Positions 14,601 through 29,600 are shown, numbered from the stretch's first letter. The stretch is 64,000 nucleotides of DNA from Linepithema humile (GCF_040581485.1 NC_090129.1:18471264-18535263), one strand, 5' to 3'. The notes: generated by a model not told the origin, from the letters alone. Program-made: numbers and translations.

Positions 14601-17600
14601 TTCCGCGGCTCCGGATGGAGTTTCCGGTTTTGCGGAATTCTCGAAGGAGCCCGAGAGGACTCTCTGAAGAAGAGACACCAAGTCGCCTGTCGATTTCGAT
14701 TACCAGCCGCTTCGTTTAACTTCGTTTTCTCGCCGGCTTTTTATTTCGCATCACACTATCGCGCCCAACAAATGAGAAAATACCAACGTCGTCGGCAGGA
14801 CACCTTAAAAAGACATTTGTGGCGCATTAATAAAGCGCGAAGTAATCTGCGATTGATTAATTGTGCAACTTTGGAAGAAACGATAATATTAAGAACATAG
14901 AAAGTGTAACAACAGAAACATTCACTTCGAAAAAATAGAATTCAACAGGATTAATGTGAAATATTAAGTGCATAAAAAATGTAAATGTAAAAAGCATCTT
15001 TATAATTGACAACAAAATGACTGGAATTTATTTCGATTGAATGTATTGCGAATTGATTTCAAACGTCACTTACTATTTTCCCTTCAACTGTTTCATGATT
15101 TTTGAAGTAAATTTGCATTTGGTATCTGTTTTAAAAGCAATTGGATTAAATTGATTTTTTATCGATAATATTAAGTAGATATCAAAAATAAGTTTCAATA
15201 AAAACTAAACTTTTTAATTAACGGAAAAAGGATCTTGCATTGTTACTTACTTGAGTATATCTGTGCTTAATACTCGTTTCAAAAGCAATTGGTTGAGGAT
15301 CTGTGACAATATATTGTTGATTGCTTCTTTTCTATAAAATGCGATCGAATTTCTACAAGTAGTCTTGAGTACGATAAGTATACTTGGTTGAAAATCTCCT
15401 TTCATAAATATAATTTGCTTGTTATATTTGATATGTCCAATAACGGAAAAATGTTGTAAGAGTTATTATATTCATTGCAAGAACTGGTTTTCTATCGCAT
15501 TAACGCGCGTCATTGCAATGCAATTAACAATGCATTTGAAAGTGATCGAAACGTCGAGAGTAAATATTAAAAGCGCGCAACGATAAAGCAGAATTTTTCA
15601 ACTGACCAGTTAAAAAGAACCGGTAATTACGAGTTGGTTTACCCGCCTATTTACAGGCGTTTTAATTTCTTTTATGATTTCTTTGAATAGGTTCGCATTT
15701 GATATTTATTTCAAAGGCAATTGGATTATGCTTTGTAACAAAGCATTGTTCGTTGGTTATCTTCTATGCAGTGCGATACAATTTTCCCAGGTTGATTTCC
15801 GCACACTTCCGTTCTGCAATTATAATATTATTCCGTGTGTTTGCGTGCGTATAATACTGCTTATTCAGAATATAATTTATCTCATATATTTGACATATTC
15901 ACTTCCATCAGTCCTTAAACATGGGATAAAGATATTTATTGTTCCTTAATATATTTCCTTTTTCGTACAAACTTTTTTCATAGATTTTTTTCTAACAAAA
16001 AGATTGTAAAATTCATAATTTTTTAATTATTAGCAAATAATTGAAAATATGGTAAGTAGATGAATAAAATTTTACAATTTAATATTTAGTGACGAAAATT
16101 TGAAGTTTTTTAATAAAAATGTTGTCAAGAAGAAATTGAAAGAGAATTGTAAATAAGAGAAAAAGTAATAAACTCACAAACACTCTATGTACATGAAATT
16201 ACAATAATAAATATGATAAAATTTTCTAAACGAAACCATGGAGCAATGAAGCGATCAAATTTGAATCGAATGAGTGGAATTAAATACTCGATTTAAGTAC
16301 GCGATGTTAATCTAGATTCGTTTGAAAGACAAATGGTTCAAACGCATTCTAATTAAGTTTCTTATAATTGTTTTTCTCTGATTATTTTTGCGTACCGTAA
16401 TATTATCCATTTCAACTTGATCTATATCTTTCACATTATCTCCTAAATAAACTCCGATGTTTACAGAATCTCCAGACAAACGCGAATCCATTTGTTAATC
16501 CGAGCGTTCTAGATTAATTTGACGATGCGAAACGTTAGCTCTACAAATATGTTTGCTCGTAGCGTCTGGAAATATCAATACTCAATATCCACGCGATTAT
16601 TTATCTCGACAGTCAGAGCTGTGTGGCGTCCTGCAGCGATCGGGCCGAAATCTCCTCTCCGCGAACGATCCTCCGTCAACGTCCGTCGCGCCAGTGTGCA
16701 CCGCAACTACCACCGTTACCAAACTACCACTATCACTATCACCCATCATCACGACACTTTACCTCACAACAACAGCACGCAAACCCCGCACGTTGCGTAC
16801 CGATGGCGAACGCGCACCCTCACTCACCCCGTTCTCGTCCGCGGCTCTGCTTCTGTGTTACAGAGATCCTGCCCTCCTCCACCTCCGTAGACCTGTCGGG
16901 CACGGATTCGGCCCTGTACCCGTTCGACCCGCAGCAGGAGAACTACCAGGAGATCTGGTTGCCGCCGACCAGTATGTACCCCCATTTTCTGTTCCCCGGG
17001 ACCGCGCGCACCCCGTCGTACTACGATCCCGACAGCACGCACGACATACGGCAGTCCGGCGACCGACGCCCAGACCACTACCAACACCACCACCGTCACG
17101 GCGATCGGCATCATCACCAGGAGGCGCCGGAGCTGCCCGGCAGGCCAGCCGTCCTCGTCGTCGAGGCGTACAATCCTCGGATCGATTCGGGTCGATACGA
17201 GATCGACGTGAATCGGTTCGAGGATCGCGCTGCGACCTCGCGTCCAGGCGCTGATCACCCGGATCGGTCGACGGATGGATCTTCTTCTTCCTCCTTCTCT
17301 TCCTCTTCTTCTTCTTCTTCTTCCTCCTCTTCTTCTTCTTCTTCTTCTTCTTCTTCTTCTTCGTCTTCGTTGTCCAAGCATGATCGCTCCAGCACAGTGC
17401 ACCTGCAGCCCCAAAGCGAGCATGACGCGCACCCGCACCAGCATCGGCACCACCATCACCAACAGCACCAGCACCATCACCATCGTCAGCACCCCGCACT
17501 ACCCGCACCGCCGTCCGTCGTCGCGACGCTGTCGTCGTCGTCGGCGGGCTCGTACGCGCCGGCGGCCGCTCGTCCCACGCCTACCGTGCTGGACGAGCCG

Positions 17601-20600
17601 TTGGGGGGGGCACGCGGGCCCGGCCATGCCGAGCCGCCCCGGCTGCCGGCACCTAGGAAGTTCGCACCCAGGCCCACCTACGAGCACCGCGCGATTGTCG
17701 ACCGCGCCGACGACGACTTTGATGATCTCGAGTTCAAGCAAGGCGCGCTGCCCGTCGACCGGCTCTTCGAGCCCCGCGAGACCTTCGAAGGGTTCGTCGA
17801 CCAAGGTTCGTACCGGAGCTGCTGGCGCGCTCGAGGAGTCCCATTTTGCGGAGCCGCCGAAGGCCCCGTCCGGAGAATGCGTCGGAATCTTTAAGAGAGT
17901 TGTTGCACTGCGCGAGTACGCCGGGCACTCTGCGATGGGCACGATGTGTCGTGTCTTTCTGCAAATTTTCTATTACGCAGATTCGAGAAATTATAAAAGT
18001 GTCGAGCAACAGCCTCAAAAATTTCTGAACAGAGATGCGGATTGTTGATTTTCATTGACATAGCTCTTAAAATTGATGGTTAATTACGCGCGATTACGAT
18101 TCAATCTTGATCAATTTTTATTTTTTATTTTTTATTGTTTCCGTTTTTCTTTTTAAAATATCAATATATTAGAAATGGAAATGTTATGTCACACCCATCT
18201 GTGTTTCAGCGTAATTCGCTTTAATAATTTTTGTTATCTGCAAAAACTGATTGTTTGCAATCAATAATAATACAGGTAACTTATCTGAATGCAGGTATTT
18301 TATAATTTTTACGATGCTTCGTAAAAATTATAGTGACGACAAATTGACATGATAAATTCTTAACAACAAGGTAAAAGGACAAACATTCTAAACTTAAATT
18401 GACGAATAGATTTTTTTTTTAAACATAGAATAACATTTTTGAAGATAATTTTTATTTTGTTAAAATAATTTCTTTTAAATTTGGACCTACAAGCATTTTA
18501 TCTAACATATTGTATTCACAATAATTAAAGAATTGTTTAAATTCAATTTGGAGATATTAGTGGACTAGATTATTAGTATAAAATAATATTTTCTTAAATA
18601 ATTATCTTGAATGTATTCGAAATGCTCAATTTTTTGATAAACTATTGTCTCTAATGGTTTTTTTGTTTACAAATTTAAGAGAAAACGAACATATCTTGTC
18701 GCAGCTGGAAATGCAATTGGCAATAGGTTCTTCACTTATTTCTTCATTTAGCAAGAAAGAAATTTCATTTAATACATCTGAGTGCACTTAAGACAGGTCA
18801 AAAAGTCGTGATTAATCATTTGCCTTGTTCCCGCATACGATGCTACGATTGTAGCAGCCGAGAAAAAGCTTTCAATTCCGCCGCATTAATTTCTCAGACC
18901 CTCCGCGTCGCGCTGCGGCATCATTCGCAGCAAAACTTGCTCATAAACATTTTCACGAATTATCCAAAAGAGATGCTCTTGTAATTTCGCAACGACCTCC
19001 GAGCGCAATTTTGCTCGCGAGTGCAGTCGCAATGTAAAAATACGTACGACTCCACTGTGAGCTGTGCGATTACGATCTTTCTTCCGTCGCTTCTTTATAA
19101 AAGAGTCGGAAGATGGGTCCTTTTACCTCTTTTCGCGAGGACGGATTTATTCGAAGATTGCACTTCCTGTGCGCAACTTGTTACGCCCGGTCGTTTACAG
19201 TGAAGGTCATCGCCCATCCCGACAATTCCACCAGCTACGAGGTGATTGAATCGCAGTTGGAGAATCCGCTGATCGACGCCCAGCACCGAGACCTACTCGC
19301 CATGAAGCAAATCCCCATTCCAGGCGGACATCATCATCGCAGTCATCACAGAAAGAACCAAACTGACGATGTGGAACGTGAGTCTCTCATCAATCTTATT
19401 TTTAACCTATTAAGTGAGTTATTTTTCAACTAAAAAGATCCCGTTTACCGTTGAAAATATATAACGACGGATGTGTTCGCTTTTTAATGTGATTGATATA
19501 AATTAATTATTTTTAGCTATAAATAAAACAGTTTTTGTAAATGTAAAAAAATATTCTTTATATATATTTTTATAATTATACATTACAAAAATTGTAAGGA
19601 TAACAAAGTGGTGTCAATTTTGCAATTACTTACAATAAACGCACTATTTTGTTATCAAATATGTCTTATGATTAAAGTAATAAAATTGTTTAAATTGTTT
19701 CGCTCGAGCGATCTTACGTGAAATGATGCGCAATATCAAAATTGCACTCTTCGATATTCCAGCGCGAATTACGCGCAATGAGTACGAGTAATAAAGTACT
19801 CAGTGCGTAATCATAAATTTTTCCATCAAGATGATCTTTCTTGCCAATGGCGGAAGGTTATGTTAAAAATGTCACGGCATCACTGCTATACTCGCGTCAT
19901 GGAAAATTCCATTTGTTTTAATGCGTTGCGCAAATTCATATTTTCCTGCAAACTGCCTGCGACGGCATCCTGTTGAAGGATAGGCGAGTTTTGCGCGAGA
20001 AAAATCCAGAGAAAAGAGATGTATGAAATCTATTTTATGCATGCGACTTTTATCATAGATCGTAGCGTGGTAATTGCCTTAATCTGTTTCAATAACAGCA
20101 AATTATCTTATATAATATTATATCGTAAATGTTTGATCTTTTATTTTGACAAGGCGCGATGATTAAATATGTATTGTATATATAAAGAGCAAGATTCAAT
20201 TTTAGTTCAATTTTAATTATTATAAATTAAAAATGTTTCAAAAACTTATGCCATTTGTGCTTAATGTTTATATAAAAATATTTATATAAAAATATCAAAA
20301 TTTCTACGTAAGTAATAAAAATATATATGTACATTTGGGTAAACAAAATTTTTTAAATTTTACTGATTTTTTATACATAAAAGATAAGTAAATTAAAAAC
20401 ATAAAAAAATAGTATGTACTCTTATTTACGAACAAAATGCAGATTTGAATTTAATTGTTATGCATCAGAAATATAAATATAGCAACATTTTCAATAGGAA
20501 ACAGTTTACGCATTGCAAATATAAGAAGAAAAAGATAACGGAAAAGTTTATTGAAGGAGGTACAATAGGAATCTGAAAATTTATTGCAATATCTCGCCGA

Positions 20601-23600
20601 GAATATTAATTACAACACGGTCGACTAAATCTTCGCACATTCGAAATAATTTTCCGTGTATCGGGCAGAATAAAAAACACGTTTCCGTTTCAATATCGAA
20701 TAGTGATTACCAATTGCAATAAAAATGCTTCCCAGTGAGCCGATGCAACGCACCAGAATGAAATTCATTAGTTTCCACACAACAAATATATTTCCGTATG
20801 CATGTACATATAATATACATGAATACCGAAAAAAAAAACGGCAAATAAACAAATTGCTTCATCTGATATTGCGATACTTGTGAAACCTGATTTTTTACAT
20901 TTTTATCTCTTTAACGCAAAATATTATATTTATATTTTATTTTACTTTTATTTTATTATAAACTATCATATAACTATATGCATATAGTTGTACATTAACA
21001 AAATTAAAATCACATCAGAATAATGCGATATTTTCCACGAAATTACACGACAGTATAACTAAAAAAATATGATTATTCTTGTAAAATTAAAAAAATTATT
21101 ATATAACAAAATAAAATGCTAACTTATAATCTTTCAAAATCCCTGCAAAACTCAAGAAGAAGTTTTAAAAACTATACCTGTAAAAATAAATAATATCGGC
21201 AATTACTAATTCTCGATTAATCAAGATAAATGATAGAACGAGCAAATAATAGGAATTAATCTTCAGACTACTTCTACGATCGCGATTTTCTGTCGACGCG
21301 ATGAAAGAGCGGAGGATCGATTGCATCTCCGCGTAATATCTCGCAAAGATATCACCTCAACGAGTAAGATTTATCGCAGCGAAAGTTTAATTTAATTTCG
21401 ACTCTCTCTCCGGTTGCTCTCATTTCCTGCCTCTTCTCGTATCTCTCCCGCGCGTCCGCATATTATTTCACGAACCGCCGGATTTCGAACTTTAATCCGC
21501 CATCGTGCCCAAGACTCGTCCAAGTTTTCGTCGTATTCGATATTACACGACGGTTTTACATCGATCGCCGTTTCCCAGATTTGAGAGAAACGCGCTTGAG
21601 AGAACAGGTGCACTCGCTCGAACTCTCGTTCGAGTAAGAGAAGAGGATTTTACTAGGAAACCGATCTTCTTTCTCGAAAACTTTTTTTATTTTCAACAAT
21701 TTCTTATAATTATTCATATAACAACACGTCTAAGTGAAACACAGTTAAGATGATCTAAATTTTTCATATTAAAAGTTTCATTTATTTTTTATTAATTTTT
21801 TGTTAGAAAGTAACTAAATAAAAAATTTATTGACAATGTAATAATTTTAATAAGATTGTTTTAACTTAGCGATCAAAATGATGTGGACTGACATCTAGAA
21901 TTTTAAATACTTAAAAAATTGTTTCCCATCTTTTTGCAATTTTTGTTTTAATAAATCACATAAAAAGTTGTGTAAAAAAGTATATACACCATTTATTAAA
22001 CAGAAATCATTGAAAGCGCTTCAAATTGATAGTGTCATATCTTGATGAACATTAATGCTAGCCTATACGTTATAATTATGTCAGTGCGTTTGTTTAGTCT
22101 CGCCGATAACGATTTACATACCCACGTCACGTGTTCATTTATTTGTACATTGCCATGCCCAAGGGAATGACGAACGTGAAAAAAAAAATGGAAAAAAGAG
22201 CTACGAAAAACGGATTCGGATTGACTCATCGGAATTCCACCGCGACAATTAACACTGCGAAAAAACGACCAGTAATTAAAAACGTATCCAACAATCGCGC
22301 GTTGCGAACCTTTTATTCATCGATTACAGACTAGCTAATTTCTTGTCGATTAATTAGCATCATAATCCGATAGCATATAATCCATTGTCAATATTTATTT
22401 TTGATGTATGATTACACCTGTGCACTCAAGAGAGACTAGAAGAAAATTAATTGCAAAATAACGAGAAAAAGTTGGTTAACGAATCTTTTATATGATTAAT
22501 TGAAACGTTGATTTTTCATTTTTTTTTTGCATGGACGCTATCGGATATAAAAAATAATAATACAAAAAATTGTTGCTTTAAATTCAGTTTTTATTCGTAT
22601 AAACTAAATTTTTGTAGAAATAATAATGCTATTGTTATATAATAATATTTTTTGCAAAATATTTTTGCTAAAGCACAATAAAAAATCTCATAAATATAAA
22701 AATATTCATATGTTTTATAACAAAAAAAATTAAATATTTATTTTGCAGTTTTAAAACTAGGATAAATCTCTACTAACTACACGTACTTTTTGTAAAAAAC
22801 AGCAGATAGTAGAATTTATTAAAAATATATATTATATATATTACAAATATATGTTACATATTTACATATGTAAGTTGATTTAATTGATAACTAATTAAAG
22901 TAAGCTGTGGAATGAGAACACAATGAGTACAGAGCGAAATATGTAAATTATTTAGCTATTGGTTAAAGTGATACCAGAAATGTGTTGGAAAATTTTTTGT
23001 CTGACAACGCGCCGGGGTTAACCGTGAATAACCACCGCGATTAGCTAGCGTTTTTTGGCACTAGCGCGTATCTTGTTTCTCCACAAATTATTGCTGTAAC
23101 TAATTGCCCGCTCGGCCAATTAACGTCAAATATGGGAAACGCAATTGCAATCGGGAAGCGCCGCTCGCTCAGCGCTTTGCGCGCTTCTTTAACGCGATTT
23201 TCTCTCAATTACAGCTGCGCTAATTACTCGGTTGGCCGATCAATTACGGATATTCATTGCGGTTTTAGATATATAAATAGCGGATAAAATCGAAACCGCT
23301 CTACGGTAGTGATCTAATGATTAATTAGCACGTTCGCTCGCACCTTTATTAATTGTCACAAGTTGTGTGTTTTGGTCTCTTTTTACTTTGCACATTAGAA
23401 TCACTTGATAAGCCGCTTTATCAAAAATTGCAGTAAATAATACATTACTATATACGTAATACACATAAAACAAAATAAAAAGAAGATTTTTATTTCATCT
23501 TTTTTGCAAACGCGTTTCTTTTACTGTTTGGCTGCATTTGTACTCGACTAAAATTAATTGTCTTTATGTTGAGTAAATTAATTAATTTAGAGAATCATAC

Positions 23601-26600
23601 ATGCTATAAAGTACAGAAAAAAATTTTATTTAGATGTTTATTTTAAACTCTGTAATAGAATACGATTATAGATTAAGTGAAATATTAAATATCGGAAGTA
23701 TCAATTACAAACGCGAAAAATTGTTCTAAATATAGCAGTATCTTTATTGAAATATTCTTACATCATACCTGTCGACTAAAATTATATTAAGAGGTGACTT
23801 ATCTCAACAGTAACTGATCTTATTTAATTTTTACATCGTTTAATATTTAACCCGGAAGCAGACGCGTATAATGAGAACTTTCCGGCTAACCGACGTGGTT
23901 GAAACGCTCGCTAAAACGTTGAGAATAACCACAAGGCAGATCTTGTGCTCGACGAATTCGCTCTCGGAGCTCGTTATGGTATTATAAATTTCAGCCGATT
24001 TCGCAAATTCGACGTCGAAAACTCACGGCTGCGAACAAGTATTAGCAGCTTTGAATTTTGTGTGAACGAATCTCTTGACGAGCGGGAAAGTGAATTACAC
24101 CGTGAATCTTGATCCTCTTTAAGAACAGTATTCAATCGTTAGTATTGCGTGGTGTCAGAATGTTTCGTCAGTTTAACATTGCCGCTGAATATGCAACGCG
24201 GACAGGCACAAGCCGCGAGTGTCGACGTTGAACTTGCAATTTCGTTAACCGGCGATTTGCATCCCCGTCAGCCTCGCGATGCGACGCGGTAAAAATTGCA
24301 ACCGCGAAGTTGCGAGATGTATTCGCGGCTCCCCGATTATTTCTGGCTTTCGTAATAGGCGAAATTTGATAGAAGTTACGGGAACATGGAGCCAGATATA
24401 AACCGCAACCTGGGTTTTGTCGAGGTTTGAAGCGTTCTGACAACATCTGTCACATTTCATTGTCCTGCGTTTCTACGTTCCTACGTGACACGTCTGACTG
24501 ATGGTGAAGTTTGCGGCTCATTTTATGAACCTGCTTTACAGAACAAAAACGAATTGGCTGACAAGAATCATTCGTATAAATTTTCTTGCTTCAAAATTAT
24601 CGACATAAACATCGCAAATACTCTAATATTGTTTAAAAAAATTTTTTTAAACAAATTTTCTATTTTTATAGTGTGATCAGGATTAAGAGATCGTATAATT
24701 TTATTAATGTATTGCGTAAAACACGCAAAATGTAAAAAATTCGGTTTACGATATTTTACTGAGCACCGTATTTAAGTTCGATATGCGGAAAACCTTTCAC
24801 AAGGCAAACAAAATTTTTTTCATTTGACTTGCAAAAAGAGGTGTGTATTCAACACCTAAGCATTAGCCTAAGTGCATAGGACAAGTAGTACATGTTTCAC
24901 TCGCAGTGTTTTAGCCGAGTCCATTCTCCACCAGCAAATGATCTCGTTCGTTCGGGAGTCTAACGACTCGCCGAGCGAGTTTCTGCATCCGTGCACCTGT
25001 GTCACTGAAAAGGTCCTCACCTGACCGAGGAGCCGCGATATATTTCGCGACGCGAAGTCGAGCTCGGCATCGATCTCGAGGAGCGGCACGAGTTCCAATT
25101 ACCTCCGCTCGGAATTGCCCTTGTTTCGCCGAAACTAAATCCGGGAATCTTCCTGCAGCGCGCCGACCGGATCCGGAACTCGCGATATTGATATTCCATC
25201 GGAAACGCTTGATACACGTTCCGATTTGTGTTCCGATAACCTTTGTAAACGTTTCAACCTTGTTTCGGTTATCTGTATAGTTTCCATATATCTGTAATTT
25301 GATATATCCTTTTATTTTCTATTTATTTCACGCAGATAGCTGAAACGAAGCTTTTCATTTCTCTTTAAATATTTCTTGATAATCTAATATAATAGCCTTT
25401 TATCTGAACATTATACAAAATTGATTAAGCAATAATAACAAAGTGGATTTATAAATAATGTTAACCTGCGACATAATAAATTTTGTGCAGATTTCACAAG
25501 AATATAAATAAGAGCGCGTAATGAATAACGAAAGTACTTTCCACTAAATGCATGCATTTAAAATAAACACCATTTTATCCTGCCACTACTGCAATTTCAT
25601 GGAAATTAATTTACTCGCGGCTACCATTGAAACTTTAAACAGCGGTCGGTTTGCTTTTTCCAAAAGTATCGAAACAAACACACATACAGACAACTCACGA
25701 GCGATTCAGGGGTGCGATTAAGGCCTCCGAGGGGCTGTGAGGGGTTGCCGGCCGCTCGTTTGTCTTAATAAAGTGCGTCGAAGCCACGCTCGCCATGGTG
25801 TGGTTGACTTATGGCTAGTCATCTGGCGGGACGGCTCTTCTCATGGGGAATCCTAGACCCTTTTTTCTTTTTCATGCAGCCGAAAAGGTAGCCTCGCCAG
25901 TCCCTCTGTCTCGATATTCACAGACACCTTCCCCCCCCCCCTCCCCCACAACCGTTAACCCCGTCACCGGGATCCATCAATCGAAGAGAGGATGTTGGTT
26001 AATGATGGCGATCATTCGTCATCGGGCGGATACCCGTCTCTCCTGACAATCGCTTGTCGAATTTCAGTCTGTTACGGAGCCCGGAATTCCAATACGGTTT
26101 TTTACAGCGGTTTATCGTGCTGTTTTCTTTAAAATATTTCAAAGCGCTATCGATTTATTTTTCCGAATTCGTAGAAAACATCCATTCGAAATCAATATAA
26201 GCGCGCAATCTGACACAATTAATCACATTTGAATGAAATCAAATTTAATTCAATTTTTTTTTTTTTATGAAACGTTTTAATAATACTGCACCTAAATGAA
26301 GAAAGGAAAGATGGATTATCTATTTATCCTGATTTAAATTTGTGATTCTGACATGGCTGGAAATAACGAAGGCGATAAGCGTTGTTCTTTCCCACCGCGC
26401 ATATGAACGCATTCATAGTGTGACATTGATGATTTATCATTTATTTGTGTCCGCCGGTGAGAAAAGTGGGTCTCCCCAGTGACTGTGTAAACAGTGCATT
26501 ACAGATAGAACAGGTGGAGTTCAGGCTGCCATGTTTAACCACGCTGATGTCGATCTATGTTAAAGGAAGAGCGTTGCACACATCACTCGATGTTGCGATC

Positions 26601-29600
26601 GATGGTGGAAGCTCGCGTTTCAATTTATGCTGGAAGAACCTTCACGTCGCGCGTACAATGGTAGACATATCTATGATAAACGATGCTTTTCACAATTTAT
26701 CAAATACCGGGCGCACCCGATATACAATTGCATTACACAGCGCTAATTGGAAAAGTTTCGCCCGTTATAATGAAACCTTCATCTTGTTATTTTTATACGC
26801 ATATTTGATCAATAGAAATTTCAAGCAAGACATTGAATTGTTACATATCCGTCCTTATGAATCGAAATGTACCAAAAACCGTGGAATTTTTATGTGCAAC
26901 TACAAATATCTGTAACTATTATTCTAATTAAAATATTTAAACAATATACTAGAATTTTGAAACGTCTAAGACAAAAATAATTTAAATTGATATTTAAATT
27001 TGAATCCAGAATATCATTAGTTAAAGAAAAGAAATTTTAAGTGTGTTTAAAAGATGTTTTTCTGATTAGGGTTTGTTTTGCTCATAATACTGAATATTAG
27101 ATTTTTCTTTTTGCAATTTTTTGTAATAAATTATAAACAGATAATATATCTAGTCAATGACTGGATTTTGTATTAAATCACGAACTTTTTTCTATCTTAA
27201 AATAAGAAAATATAATTCATATTGTTTATTGTGTTTTGCCTTCAACGGATCAAATATATACCTGTCATATATGAAAAGATAAAAATAATGCCCTACGAAA
27301 ACAACCCCTTCAATTTTTTATTTTCCTAGGAGAAGAAAAAACATCCTGTCATCCTTAAATTTTCAATAGTTTCAACCATCCAAACTTCCTAAGAATATAA
27401 ATCAAGAGTTGTTTTTGCGAGAATTGCTGCAATCACATTGTAGATTTCACCTGTGAGTGCTAAAATACGTTATCATTTCAATTTCCTCAAATTTTGACAA
27501 GGGTTGTCTTTGTTATGAACTCTTCAATTTGCATCTTCCATCCATTTGACATACTTGTTTGTTTCGCAGAGGGCGTGATGCTATCGTCCTCCTCGCCGGA
27601 CGTCGACCAACCGGTTAAGTTGATCCTGTCAAGCACGTGTCACCACGCTTATACGTCGTGCAAGTAAGTTCACGAATTCCCGTAGCGGTAATTGATCGAT
27701 TATTCCGGATGAGACCCCGGACAATCTACATAAGGAACATCTCTCTTTGTGCAGAAACGATCCGGAATGCAAGAACTTGCTGCAACCTGTTCTGAACTAC
27801 TGCGAGTCAACGGCATGCACGAGGAACGTGTGCATGGAAGCGCTGCAACACTTCTATAAGAACGCTAATCACAAACATACCTTGGAAATCGCCTTCTGTC
27901 TTTGCAGGTCGGTTGCGCAGACACAGAATCCTTTTTATTGCTATTGTTTTGTTCCACATTTTTTGTTATTGCAAATCCGTGGCTTATATTTTATTTAGGT
28001 ACATCTTTCCTCCACATTTTTCCTGTAAACAAATTCAATCCCTTTTCTTCTTCGTTCATCGTTTATTGCTCTGCAAATCAATATATAATTCAGTCATTTC
28101 AGAAAATGTAAGCGAGAACCGCATGTTTCAAGTTGCTCGTTAATATTTTTTTCAGCAAAAAATATTTGCTTTTACATAATTGCAGTAAAGTGATTATTGT
28201 TCTGTTCAGTCTTGCTCTAATAGCGCTAAATGTTTAATTGGTCCTTCATTGTCGCGAGAAAGTCGCGTTAAAATATTATACGTGCGCGGCGCTGCGCGAG
28301 CAACTATGTCGTAGCACAATGCGCGACGTAACGTGAATTAATAACGGATTATTTTAACGGGCGCCTGCGCACGCGAAACGACGGATCAACCGTCGGCGCC
28401 GTCGTAAATTAATTGGGAATTAATCGAAGGACGCAGCGCGTTACAAATTTGCGCTCTAATTACGCCTGTGCGCGCGCACGGATTGCGCCAACGATAAATT
28501 TTTTCCAAAATCCAACCTATTGAGTGATTGAATCCGAAGCTTTTGCAGCCACGCGTAACAATGCGTATCTCGCGATGCGTGTGCGGTGCAGCGCGTATTG
28601 CTATGGACGCGTTACTACATCCCATCGGTTACGCGCGGCCGAACGGTAATCGATATATTGAAAAAGAAAACGCAACGTGTTTAACGGCCAGGAACGCCAG
28701 ATCACGATCTCGATGCATCTCTGATGCGGCTCAATGCATTATGCAAGCTCATGTAAAGGTAATAATAAGCAGAATTACAGGGATGAATAACACAGCGGAA
28801 GCGTATAATCGCAGCCAATTTTTCGATGCATCCGATCGCAGTTCGATGTAATAGAAGTTTGAATTATGATGATGTAATGATAAGACGCAATTTTCTTGCG
28901 CGCATCAATATTTTATTACAGATGTGTTTTTGACTTTTTTTTTTTTTATAAGAAGAAAACTTCTTTCAACTTTTGTTAACGTTGAAGAAATTTCCTTTCT
29001 TATCTAGAGCAATGGGGATGTAGAAATATTGTGCCAAGTCAAATGTAATCTTCATTCTTTCTTTTTTTTCTTGAACTAAAACGAGTTCTGCCTGATGCAT
29101 GTCAAACAATAATGAATTTTTAACGAATTTTTAATACAATTTTGCTTGGGAAACAAATTACTTCTGCAATATGATTAATGTGAAAGGAAATCATGAGATG
29201 AAAAACACACGACGAGGAGGAGTTAATTTACATCAGCATGTGCAACTTTGCACAAGAGTAAACAAAGGCTTTAATACCAGGCCGGAGTCGAGGAAATTAA
29301 TGAGGAAGTAATGGGATTCCCATGATACCAAATTATCTCCTCAAATAATAAACAATACTACAATCTTTGTTTATTGTGACAAAGTAATCGTTGATCTAAT
29401 TTTACGCGTAGTGACTACAATAGTATTGCAAAAAAAAATTTTACAATCTCGACAATTAACTTTGGAGAGAATCACTTGTAGAAATCAAATTACCTTTTTT
29501 TTTTTTAACAAAAATCAATAACGAATGGAAAGCCGATTATAAAATCTTTGAAAGCTTAGAGAATCGAGGCGTGAGACCAATTTCAAAATCTGACGACTTC

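Larger units (their letters stand above)
8619..16863 (+). other. Gfrl intron 1 (about 8.2 kb)
   Basis: Bounded by G|gtaagt and ttacag. Contains a GT repeat (8711-8728), a CpG-rich island with long but unconvincing open frames on both strands (12722-14040), an AT repeat (13141-13164) and diverged direct repeats (15277-15353 and 15709-15786). No coding exon seen. Confidence 0.75.

Noticed and set aside
16824..17508. Two minus-strand open frames of 216 and 222 codons opposite exon 2
   Set aside because: They consist of Lys/Arg runs antisense to the Ser codon repeat and Val/Met runs antisense to His codons; they are shadows of exon 2.
17275..18048. 257-codon plus-strand frame overlapping exon 2
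   Set aside because: Off-frame reading of the TCT repeat as Leu; the Gfrl frame fits both splice phases while this one does not.
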